From: Amoebophrya sp. AT5.2
Lineage: Eukaryota; Sar; Dinophyceae; Syndiniales; Amoebophryaceae
Direction of reading: 5' to 3'
Length of the DNA: 18,888 bases
NCBI GenBank assembly: GCA_005223375.1
Contig: RXOD01004718.1
Coordinates: 1-18,888, forward strand
Positions 1-9,203 of the stretch are shown here, in pieces. The position numbers and the translations under genes are program-made. The notes under the pieces are model-generated. The model saw only the letters and a program-made list of their open reading frames with translations. It made no database searches and was not told the origin of the DNA. The first letter of the stretch is position 1. Each line of letters opens with the position of its first letter.

Positions 1-794
1 AAGAGGATCCCTTGGATCAAGTAACGTTCGTTTCATTTAAGCACAGAGCCGGCATTCCGGCGCCGCGCTTCGCCATATGATCTCCAATTTTTGGAAGGGC
101 GGGCCATCGATTCGAGGAACAAGCCATCTTTGGGCTATGGAATTTTCCGAGAGGTGATGCACCGGCCGAATCTGACGATTGGACCAAACGGGCATTGCCG
201 GCCAAGGGGGCGGTATGAACCGGCATGGTTCATTCATTCAAAAGATTTCTTCTGAATCCCTTACCGCTTAGAGGTTAACAGAACGGACGCCGACGAAATC
301 GCTCTGGGAATCACAAGCATATTTTTGGTTGGAAACTGGACTACGATGAGCATGCGTTGAACCAACTACGATGAACATGATTCATTTATTTCAAATACAT
401 TGTACTTGTTTCATCTCGGTCTCGGAAGAATCACGAACAGGCCCACGGGACGATGGAGAGAGCCGTTTCGCTTCATGAACATGATGTGCATCATGTGCGG
501 TACTGACGCTGAAATTTATCTTCGTGCTTGCTATTTGCGCAGAGATTTTAACTTTCATGGTGATGGTACGATGCTGGATTTTTCCGGCGATAATCAGCAT
601 GGCACTCCATTCACTGCATTCTTTCGAATCGTCATGGTAATCGATCGGATTTATGCGTGTCTATCTGAGTAAGTACCTCGGTTGTGATGGCGCGATGTTG
701 GCCAGCCCCCCAAGAGAGAAAGAAAACCGCGTGAACAAGCTTTTTCCCTCCACCTCCCCCTCCGATTGTCATTGTTTCCACCATAATTCCCTAC
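1..794. other. Gene-free stretch downstream of the HicA-domain gene
   Basis: No convincing coding region is seen on either strand; the open frames here are short and have no recognisable domain or bias. On the minus strand it is the 3' flank of the gene ending at 795. It holds an imperfect direct repeat (340-355 against 365-379, core ACTACGATGARCATG, 25 bp apart) and an 18-bp palindrome at 479-496 (ACATGATG/CATCATGT around TG). A minus-strand AATAAA-like hexamer lies near 383-388 but is far from the stop codon, so its use as a polyadenylation signal is unproven. Confidence 0.5.
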
Positions 795-3700
795 TTACAT
801 ATTCAAATGTTTCTTCGCCTCCCGTGCGATGCGTTTCAGTTTTTCTGTCGAGATTCCCATCTCCTCTGCTAGCTGTTTGTTTGTCCACTCCGAGTTTTCG
901 CATTTCAGCTCCAAATACTTCTGCACCAAAGGGTCGCGTTCGTCGTTCATCGCAGTCGCATTCATCCGAGGTGGGGGCGCAAACGATGAGCCATTGGCTT
1001 TACACCCCCGCTCTCCCGCGGCCTTCATGTCGCTTTCTCCACCAAATACCGCAGCCCCGTAATCCACCTCCCCAATTCCGCATCCAATCGCCTTCCCAAT
1101 TTCCGCGATCGCTGCTTTCAGCTCCACCGTCTTCAACCTCGCAAGGAAATCCCCGCCAAACACCGGCTGCAGTTCCACTTTCAGCCGCTCCGAGCAGTGG
1201 GCCAGGTGCTTCAAGTCGGAAAGTAAGTCGCACACCTCCTGCTCCATGCATTCGGGCATTGCTTTGTTGTGTTGCTCCATGAACTCAACCATCAAGTCCA
1301 TCTGACGGACACCCCCCGAGAAGCAATTTGTGACCGATTCGAAGTCCCAGAAGCGAGACGTCTTTGCAATCTGCCGAAACCCGAGCAAACAATTCGCGCG
1401 GAAGAACTTTAGTCGTTGCAGCGTGCGGTCTCTCCGTTTTAGCAGCGGGAGAAGCGTCTGGGCGCGGGATTGGAGGGGGGCGACGAACTTCTCGAAAGTT
1501 TTTGCTTTCGGCGAGATGACGGAGGAGATGGCACCTGCTGAGGAACCGCCGGCGACTAAGACCAGCCGCAGGAGTTTCCACGTGAGCGCCTCGGCAGCGA
1601 GCAGGTCCAAGCTTTCCGTCTTCCGGCCGAACTTTATGGAATCGAACAGCGCCGCGTCGTTATATCCCTTCAAATGCGCGCAATGAGACGGAATGCAGCT
1701 CGCGATGGACAGTACCGGGGTGGGAATATTCGTCTTCGCATTCCGCGCCACGTCGCTGACGGGCTCTAGGTTCTCGATGCTCAAGGCTTTCTTCCCGCTC
1801 GCCGCAACAACAACCGACCACCTTCCCGTGGCCGCGATTTTGCCTTCCACACAGCCGAGTTTCCCGTTCAACGCCTGTCCCGAGGCGGACTTTAGATTTT
1901 GGATCTTTACCACCGAACCGATCGCGAGCCCCTTGTTGGGTTTTTTCCCAGGAGGCAGCACGGCGAGCGCATCACTCCTCGTCTCCTGCAGAATCAAGTC
2001 CTCGAGGTGGATGCACGCAAAAAACTGCACCTCGAACGTGCAGCGGAGTCTGTAAACGCCGGCGAGCGCACCCTCTAGTCCCATCCCCCGTGTCGAGGGG
2101 CTGCGCCTCTGCAGGTCCTCGCCCTTCTTCATGATTCCCTGATGGTAGAACCGCATCGACGGGCCGGCGCCGACGTGCGTTTGTCTCGCGGCGGCCCCGG
2201 AAGATGTTGAGCCTCCGGGTGGGAAGGCACCAGCATCTGCGTTATTATACGCCCAGACGATTTTGCCGATTTTCATTTTCTTCTCGGTTTCGGCCTTGAG
2301 ATGGAAGATCTTGTCCTCGTCGCCGAATATTCCCGGTAGCCCACACTCGTGTTCCATCCACTGGCAGATCGTATGACCGGACCAGATGGTAAGTGGGGAA
2401 CTGGTAAATTAAGTAAATTTCCGCCCTCATATGTCGCTCTGTAATGGGTTCCCAGCTTTCTTGGGTGGCGGATTCCCCTAGGGGGCGAGAGTGTTAAGGC
2501 GCTCTGAACCGCCCGGCGCGATGAATCGCCGGGCGATTTCAGAGATGCCCCATTGTGGTGGTTAGGAGGCAGAGGGCACTAGAGCTATGGGAAGGCTGGC
2601 ACAGGGAGAGCGAGAAGGTCACGGCAAGCTACTGGCTAGTATGATGGTGATACAGCCTGAAAGTAGGGCAACAGAGGGCGCAAAGAGTGCTGGCGCTCTC
2701 CTCCTGGTGTCAGCTGTAGGGCGCAACGGTGCCAATGCCAGGCCCGCCAACCGCAGAAAGCCGCCTGTGCCCTGTTCTTTTTAGGACCACCACACAAGGG
2801 GACCCCAAAAAGCGCCCAAAAGAATTTTGGGCCTCCCGAGGGACGCGGCTGCGGCCGCGAGAGATCCGACACACCCGATCTGCCAGTGGATGGAGCACTT
2901 AGTACTTAGCCACTTACCATCTGGTCTCGCCATAGATCGGGTGTTTCGGATCTCTCGCGGCCGCAGCCGCGTCCCTCGGGAGGCCCAACTGCGTGTCGGC
3001 GAGCTCCTGTTGCAAAACCGCCTTCTCGAACCACTCGTTGCAGATCGCCTTCAGGGAGTCGATTTTGTTCGGCACTTCGCGGGGCCCGGTTTTGTCCCGC
3101 AGGAAGCCCGTCCTCTCCATGAACGAAGGCAGGTACACCCAGCGGATGAGGCGGTAGATCTTCGCGAACTTGCACACGTCGTGCGCACCGGGCGCGATGC
3201 CCATGCGTTTCTGGGCGTTTTCGCGATACAGCTTGGAGTGCGCCGGCTCTCCGCGGTACGCGACCGTGACCAAAGACTCAAGTTGCGACTGCGAGCTGCT
3301 TGTTTTATTAGGAAAATTATTACAGGATGACTTGGCGCTCCCGTGAAAGAGCCAGCCCATCCCCGCGCGGTTCTCGTTTTCCGCCTCCACCTCGAAGCCG
3401 AGGCGAAAATTCAACAACACCGTCACCAGGTTCGAGCTCCACGCCTGCAGGTCGGTCATCACCGAGCTGTGGAAGTCCGCCCACTCGTTCCAGTACTTGG
3501 AGAAGACCTCGTGCCGCGGCTTGTTTCCGTGGCGTTCGAAGAGCTGGAAGACCTTCTGGGGGACTTCCTGCGTGCAGATCGTGTTGCTCCACTCGTAATG
3601 CAGCAGAAGAAGAATGTCGCCCATGGCCTGCAGCACGTCCACCACGAGCAGACCAAGCATGGTGGCCGCGACGGCGTCCAAATTCACGTCCAGCTCGCCG

Positions 3701-6700
3701 TTGGCGCGGCTCTTCGCGGCAGGGACGAAGAGGACGTCTGCGTCGGTGGAGCCCAAGTCTCCGCTTTTCGTGGCTGGCTGATCACGATGATGTGCACTAC
3801 TGCCACTGTGGACGGTGCTCGTGCTTCGTCCGTCTTCCCCGAACACCAGTCTCGCGAACGCCTCCGTCTTCGAAAAGTAGCTCTCCATGAGCTTCCGCAA
3901 TTTCTCGTCGTGCGGCACCTGTGGAACCAGCTCTATTTTCGCGTCCGGCACCGCCTGAACCAGTCGGAAAATTTTCTCCTGTGCCTTCTTCTTTTCTTTG
4001 CTGGTCTGCGGAAGGTGGACATCCTCGTCCGGCAGGCGGGGAGCCAGGTAGCCGACCTGCTCGGCCGCTTCGCGGTTCTGCATCAGACTGGCCATCTGGT
4101 GCCGAATGAGGACCAAATTCTCGGGCTTCAAGCTCAGCTGGTGCGGGGATTCTTTCGGTTTAATATTCGGTTTATTCGCTTGAACTTGCTGATGCAGCAA
4201 CTTCACCACATACAGCGTCTCGGAGGCCGATTTCTTCACGCAGTCCACGACTTCGCCGCGCTGGCCATTCAGCTCCGGCTTGGACCTCAGCCTTTTCACG
4301 TTGACACGATCGCCGACGCAGAAAATGTAGGGTCTTTGATCTTCCCCGCTTCCATCCTCCGACGAACAGTGGTCCACCTCTACGCTGTCTTCTTCCGTGA
4401 CGAAGCGGCGGGGCGGGTCGGTCTCGACGCCCCGCGGCATAGGCACTTTTTTCGTCCTAGAAGTCGTAGTCGTCTTCTTGTTCACCTGCCGCTGACGAAG
4501 ACGATCACGAGGAAGTAGCCCCTTCTTCGGAAAGAAGGCGTGCATTCCGTGGCAAAACGGCACCAACCCGTAAGCCTCCAGCTGGAGGTAAACAGGCGCC
4601 AGCTGCATCAGGTACCACGCACAGGCCGTGAACAGCTCCACCTGCTGCAGCATTGCGACCGCGGTGGTCGCGTCCGTCGCGCGAATAACGGTCGGCGCAG
4701 ATGAAGATGAGGTGAAGTTGTCAGCTTTGCTTCCTGCTCCGCCTCCCGTCAACTCCGCGGCATCCCCGTGCTTCACGTAGCCGTCGACTGTTTTCATTTC
4801 CACCTCTTTTCCTCGGCTCGCTTTCCCGGCTGCAATCTCGTTTCTTTCGGTTTCTCCCATCTCGGCTAAGAAACGCTCTACTTCCTCGCCGGTGATGATA
4901 TCGTCTTCCCTCCCGCCGCCTCCCTCCCGCGTCGGCGCCCCTTCCAGCGGATCCATGCCCCACTCCTTTTCCAGTTGCTTCCGTACCTGCACCTCCGCGA
5001 ACCAGCCGCCGACCGCTGCCAGGTGCTCCCTGGAGTAGCTTTGGCACGACCGCTCGGCGGCGTCGCAAAGCGTAGTGTACACCACGTACAGGCACTTCTT
5101 GCGAAAGTGCAGGAGCTTTTCCGTCAGAGCTTCATCAGTTCCGCAAGATCTTCCACTCTGTTCCTCTAATTTCCTGTCGCAGTACTTCAGCCCTGTAATC
5201 ATGGCGCCAAAAAAAATCTTTCCCCTAGATCCGCCTGGGGGCATTATCACCCCTAGATCCGCCTGGCAATGGTCTGGCGTGTAGAGCACGTAGTCGTGGT
5301 TCCTTTCCCTCTGGTCAGCGAGCTGCTTTTCGCGGTGCTGCTTCGAGAGAATCAATTTCGCTTGGACGGACGCGAGGGTGCTGGATGAAGAGGCGTTTTT
5401 CTTGCTTTTCACATTTGCACCTGAACCTAGTACGCCTTCGTCTAACCCTTGCAGGAAGAGTTTCCGCATGGCCGACGCGTTTTCTTTCACGGTCAAAGCA
5501 CCGGGCGCCAGACGCAATTCGTTGTCGGCTCTCGTTAGGTCCTCGGTCGATGGCTCCATCAGCACGTACCAGCTGGCGGGCGATATCTCCCCGCCAGAAA
5601 AGCCTGCCCCAACATCTGCGCCAGCACCTCGTCCCCCTCCCTCACAAATCGGCACTCCAAACACCTTCAGCAGTCGGTCCAGGACCCCCGCGGTTTTCTC
5701 GAACTCGCGGAACTGGAAGAACCGCGTCCGCAGGTCCTCCAGGAGGAAGGTTACCGACAGGGCGAAAGCGTGGCCAAAATTTTCCACCACGTAGTGCTTC
5801 TTCAGGTAATTTTTCTCTACGGTCTCCGCGACGAAGTTGAAAGCCTCGGTTACCGACGCGTGGAACACCATAACCCCCGCCAGGTCCTTGAGGTCGTCTG
5901 GTGCCGCCGACGAAAAACCACCGGGTGTATTCGTTCCATCGCGATCGTACCCGTCCGCACACCGCAGCGTTTCTACCTCGGTGGCCAGCCGCGCGTTGAA
6001 CCGCGTGGCGAGGCTTTTCAGCATGTCCTCCCGCTTGTCGGAAACGACCTCGGAACGCCGCCAGAACTTCGCATTCATGTCGTCCACGAGCGCCAGAATC
6101 TGCCACAGTCCGTCCGTCTCCACCTGGGACACGAAACCCGTGTCGACGACCCGGAAGACGCGCGCCCGGATCGTGGAAAGCAGCACGAAGTCGAGCTCCT
6201 CGAGCGTTTCCGGCGAGAGGAGCGACTTGACGTTCAGCAGTGAGGTGCCTACTCGATCTTCTCCTTCTCCGCTTCCCCTTTCCTCGTCAATCAGGCCCGG
6301 CGCTTCGCGTCCCTTCATCTCTTTCAGCACCTTCCCCGGCGAGAACAGTTTGTGCTCGTAGAAAAAGGTCTTCAGCGCCCGCTCCGCCTGCTCGAACGCG
6401 TCGATACCAAGAAGGTCGAACACTTTTTCGAGTAATCCGTCCACGAGCGAGTGCGCCTCGTCCCGCTGTTCGGCTCGTAGTCGCAACCCTTCCGCCGTGA
6501 GCTCCTCAAGCAACCCCGGCTCGTGTGCGAGTTCCTCGACCAGGACAACAGGCAGCCGCCAGGACGAATCTTCCGGTGATTTCGCCGGACTGGGAGAACA
6601 GGAAGTGTCAGGCGCACAGGTGCTGTCGGCAGTAGCAAACGACTCGGTGGAGTCGCTCCTCGGCTTCGTAGCATCATCTTCCCTGGGGGTCCGACGACCA

Positions 6701-6945
6701 CCTGGTCCTGCTGTCGCCTGCCGCTCCTTCGCCTTCTTCCGCTCTTCGAAAGCGCTGTCCCTCTCTTCGATGCGTTTCAGGGTGCCCATAAACGCGGCGC
6801 GGGAGATTGCATTCTTGGAGTGAATCGAGACAGGGATGCAGCCATAGCCCGGCTTCGTGAAGATATGGTGCGACCCGGTGATGCGCTCGCACGCCCAGCC
6901 GAGCTCCTCCAGGAGCCGGTGCAGCGACCGGGAAGAGGCGGCCAT
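795..6945 (-). CDS. HicA/YcfA-like domain multidomain protein, two exons (about 1860 aa)
   Basis: Exon 1 is 6945-2935 and exon 2 is 2366-795 if introner A (2372-2934) and one TSD copy are removed exactly; this joins in frame as ...KHPI|CQWMEHE.... An alternative GT-AG intron, 2917-2401 (donor GTAAGT, acceptor TTACCAG), is also in frame and adds 17 residues. Residues about 5-57 resemble the HicA/YcfA family: LLEELGW, the GSHHIF motif at 24-29 with the family's catalytic-type His, IPVSIHS, and a helix ending GTLKRI. A KOW/SH3-like module lies at about 876-950 (GDRVNVKRL...LNGQRGEVV...LKPENLVLI). A second lies at about 1485-1543 (GSVVKIQNL...LNGKLGCVEG...IENLEPV). The last 45 residues form a helix-turn-helix (TNKQLAEEMGISTEKLKRIA). 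The rest is not recognised. In bacteria HicA domains bind and cut RNA; here the domain is only a small part of a large eukaryotic protein, so an RNA-binding or regulatory role is inferred. The start ATG is in good context (purine at -3) and the domain begins right after it. Confidence 0.8.
2372..2934 (+). mobile_element. Introner A: TIR/TSD insertion forming the intron of the HicA-domain gene
   Basis: A 563-bp insertion flanked by the perfect 5-bp direct repeat GATCG (2367-2371 and 2935-2939). Its ends are inverted repeats starting TATG, with a 17-bp identical core GACCAGATGGTAAGTGG at 2380-2396 and its complement at 2910-2926. It has no coding capacity, so it is non-autonomous. Its body shares blocks with introner B (2460-2510 against 12220-12272, around TTGGGTGGYGGATT and AAGGCGCTCTGAA) and with introner C in opposite orientation (TTCAGAGATGCCCC, TTAAGGCGCTC). 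It lies antisense to the host gene, taking the body orientation as plus. It has a GC-rich hairpin at 2510-2535. At the element boundary the flanking bases are C on both sides, so exact removal would not be GT-AG. Confidence 0.85.
2510..2535. repeat. GC-rich hairpin in the body of introner A
   Basis: Perfect 9-bp stem CGCCCGGCG / CGCCGGGCG with an 8-nt loop. It sits just after the block shared with introner B (AAGGCGCTCTGAA). Introner B has unrelated stems in its own body, so secondary structure seems to be kept although the sequence is not. Confidence 0.7.
2827..2988. repeat. 55-bp inverted repeat: empty-site copy of the host exon inside introner A
   Basis: The arms 2827-2881 and 2934-2988 are complementary at 54 of 55 positions, with a 52-nt loop (2882-2933). 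The right arm is the last 55 nt or so of exon 1 of the HicA-domain gene. The left arm continues without break through 2882-2898 into a copy of the start of exon 2 (GCCAGTGGATGGAGCAC against GCCAGTGGATGGAACAC in the real exon). So 2827-2898, read on the plus strand, is the host gene sequence across the insertion point without the introner: 72 bp, two mismatches. The loop contains the GTAAGT donor (minus strand, 2917-2912). The copy is inverted relative to the gene. Confidence 0.92.
5222..5266. repeat. 17-bp exact direct repeat inside exon 1 of the HicA-domain gene
   Basis: CCCCTAGATCCGCCTGG occurs at 5222-5238 and 5250-5266, offset 28 bp. The offset is not a multiple of three, so the two copies are read in different frames (QADLG and PGGSRG). 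Removing one unit would shift the frame and give a stop after about ten codons, so the duplicated state is the coding one. Confidence 0.75.
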
Positions 6946-7975
6946 TTCTGTGGAGCTATCCGATGGACGAGAAGTCCTTGACGTTGTTGATCGATTCGAT
7001 GGCAGCTGTGGAAAAATCTAAAAAGCTGTATTACGTGGTGTTGGTGTATGCGGAGATAACGATATTACTTGCCTTAAGCTTAATTTCCTTCGTCAATGTC
7101 TTCAGTCTTCTTCTGATTCTGGTGTCCTTGATGAATCCAGCGCGTTCCTGGTGAGGATTTTACTTCACTCAGTCATTATTTTAGGTTTTTAGCGTGTCTG
7201 TACTACAGACGAAATGAATCTGACGAACCAGCGTCCCTCGACGCCAAGATCCTATTCCTCCCTTGCGACAAAATAAACATATGAACAATGAATCAATATT
7301 AAAGGACGAAGTAGAGTCATAATGAAAGCGCTTACCGTCTACGTTACCATATGGTAGTGGTTCCGTAACCGTAGCTCCGGGGGACTGCTGTGCCTCTGTG
7401 GTATGAGGTATGAGGTATCCTGGCCGCGGCCGCGTACCCGCCAGGTCTCCACTGTGCCTGTGGTAGGGCTGGAGGGATAATGATAGAAGAAAAAGTGTGA
7501 GTATACATAGCAAACCATAGCCTGCCGGTTTTGTATACGTGATGTGATCTAATGGGCCGTGATCAACTTTAGCACCAAAGAAATTATATGTGTTCGCGCT
7601 CGTCTCTGGCCAGCCGCTGGCCCACGGTAATCATGGTAGACGTATCGTATCTATGGGAAGATCAATCCACGACTCGTTGGAACAGCAAATGAAGATGCGA
7701 AGATCGGCAACAGATCGGCAACAGATGCCGCACGTATCTTCAGGCGGGGACGATGTGCGAGTGCGCGACAGGAGTGGTGTCACGACCGACCACGAATGTC
7801 AGCTGAAGTAGTAGATGAAGATGCTGATGTTTCAATTTTGGTAGAACACGTGAAACTTCTCAGGGCCACTGGCCCCGAAGAACAAGCTGTGCGATCAAAT
7901 GCAATCTCACATCATGCGGCATCATCAATCTCAATCAACAGCATCTCGTCTATTAGATATTAGAGGAGCCCCACT
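6946..7975. other. Intergenic: 5' flank of the HicA-domain gene and 3' flank of the tRNA-binding gene
   Basis: About 1 kb without a supported gene. It contains a 7-bp tandem (GTATGAG) at 7401-7418, directly followed by a GC-rich CCGCGGCCGCG patch, and an 11-bp tandem duplication (AGATCGGCAAC) at 7701-7722. A plus-strand frame at 6963-7154 encodes 63 mostly hydrophobic residues and begins 17 bp from the divergent start codon of the minus-strand gene. It has no family resemblance and lies on the strand with no other genes, so I do not call it. No TATA box or spliced-leader sequence is recognised. Confidence 0.5.
7701..7722. repeat. 11-bp tandem duplication
   Basis: AGATCGGCAAC is present twice head to tail, followed by a partial third unit (AGATGCC). 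It is non-coding; no function is proposed. Confidence 0.8.
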
Positions 7976-8701
7976 TCATCTCGGTTTTTTATCTGGTGGT
8001 CTGTCTCCTACTTTGAACGTTTGTTTATCTGAGAACTTCACGGCAGCGCCTTTCCCGCCCCCCACCCAATCCAGCATCACGCTATCGCAAAGCATGCCTT
8101 CGGAGGGCGTGCTCGATACACTGGCTTTCTTCACCTCCTCGCCGCCATCGTCGAGCGATTTCCCGGCAGGGACTATTGCGCCGATTTGTGCAACCACGAC
8201 GCGATCGTCGACCTTGACTTTCAAGTCGTTCGTCACGATGCACAGGAGGGCTGGGTCTGTGACGTGAAGCGTGAAGATTCAGATGTTGTATCAGTTGATC
8301 CTGACGTAGTTGTACACCTTTCGCGCAGCTGAAACGAGGGGAGTGCAACGTGCTTCGTGTTCGTTCTCAACGTCGACAACTAAAAACCTAGCTATAAATA
8401 CGCAAGCACCTTCCTCCCCATCTGGCGACACGCGGACCGTGAGTTTGTTCAGCTTCTTGTTGGCACCGCAGCCCTTCTCCACTTCTTCGACCGCCGCGAT
8501 TACGAAGTGCTCGTATTTTTTGACCCACGGGAACTCGGTGGGTGGCACGGACTCCCCGCAGCTCAAGCACATTGCGGAGGAATTCAATCCATTATCGGGG
8601 TCCTCGGGCTCAAACTCCTTCCCCCCGCAGCCGGGGGCTGGGCACTCGAGCTGCCCCCGGTAGATGTCGGTGTCCGAATCTGCACCAGCGTCCTCGGGCA
8701 T
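7976..8701 (-). CDS. Zinc-ribbon plus tRNA-binding-domain (EMAPII/Arc1-type) protein, two exons, 190 aa
   Basis: Exon 1 is 8701-8410, exon 2 is 8256-7976, with a 153-bp GT-AG intron between (donor AAG|GTGCTT, acceptor CACAG|ACC). The join is in frame and reads ...SPDGEE|DPALLCIVTND..., restoring a continuous OB-fold domain. Residues about 20-52 hold two cysteine pairs, CPAPGC (C-x4-C) and CLSC (C-x2-C), likely a zinc ribbon. Residues about 60-190 resemble the tRNA-binding domain found in Arc1, EMAPII and the C-terminus of some methionyl-tRNA synthetases: the strand FVIAAVEEVEKG, CIVTND, RVVVAQIGAIVPAG, the SEGMLCDS signature and a terminal VGDRPP. Such domains bind the outer corner of tRNA and often act as cofactors of aminoacyl-tRNA synthetases, usually in the cytosol. 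There is no catalytic synthetase domain here. The start ATG has no better upstream candidate. The zinc ribbon in front is less usual. Confidence 0.8.
8257..8409 (-). other. Conventional GT-AG spliceosomal intron in the tRNA-binding gene
   Basis: 153 bp, phase 1, with donor GTGCTTGCG and acceptor TTCACGTCACAG. It has no terminal inverted repeat and no flanking direct repeat, unlike the introners in the neighbouring genes. It is needed because the upstream frame stops soon after the donor and the downstream frame has a stop just before the acceptor, while the joined product is a continuous tRNA-binding domain. Confidence 0.8.
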
Positions 8702-9203
8702 GGTTTACATTCTACAATTTACAAGTATAGTATGATGTGTGCTGGGCGTGGGCGCCACGCAGCTACGATGATGGTCGCTAGTCGTACTCGACGCCCGTCC
8801 CCGTGCTGCTGGTGGAAGTGGATGTTGTCGATATTTCTCGTTGTAAAATTCTCGTGGTCGTTCATCGAGCAGATCTTGATCTTCTTCACGATGACACAGA
8901 CACTAGTGCATCCATGTACTTGTTGTACATTCTTGTGCAGCACGAGGATGAAGAACGACAAGAACAACATCAACATTACTGATCTCTAAATAAATTGCAG
9001 GAGAACTTCCACTTCGAGGATTGCCATTCATTGCTGAGAGCTGCAGCTACCACGCTGCACCGCGGCTTTGTCCTCGTCTACGTCTTTCCTGCGACATCCA
9101 CTACTAGTTCCTTACTGATAAAAGTTCTTTGACAAAAATTTTTGTTTGACCACATTGACAAAGATTCACCAAAGCCGCGGTCTGTCCGTCGTGCCATAAT
9201 TTT
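8702..9203. other. Intergenic between the tRNA-binding gene and the four-exon gene
   Basis: About 500 bp; no gene is supported. It is 5' flank of the gene starting at 8701 and 3' flank of the gene ending at 9204. The perfect 14-bp palindrome ACAAAAATTTTTGT at 9132-9145 lies about 60 nt past the stop codon of the four-exon gene and could mark its transcript end, but this is speculation. Confidence 0.5.

Noticed and set aside
3343..4518. Long plus-strand frame (391 codons) opposite the HicA-domain gene
   Set aside because: It is a mirror of the real minus-strand exon; its protein has no domain pattern and reflects the GC-rich codon bias of the opposite strand.
5222..5266. 28-nt unit between 17-bp direct repeats as an ultra-short intron
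   Set aside because: Removing it shifts the frame to an early stop, and the borders are not GT-AG.
6963..7154. Plus-strand frame of 63 hydrophobic residues starting close to the divergent minus-strand start codon
   Set aside because: No family resemblance, the only plus-strand candidate in the window, and short hydrophobic frames arise easily in AT-rich flank DNA.
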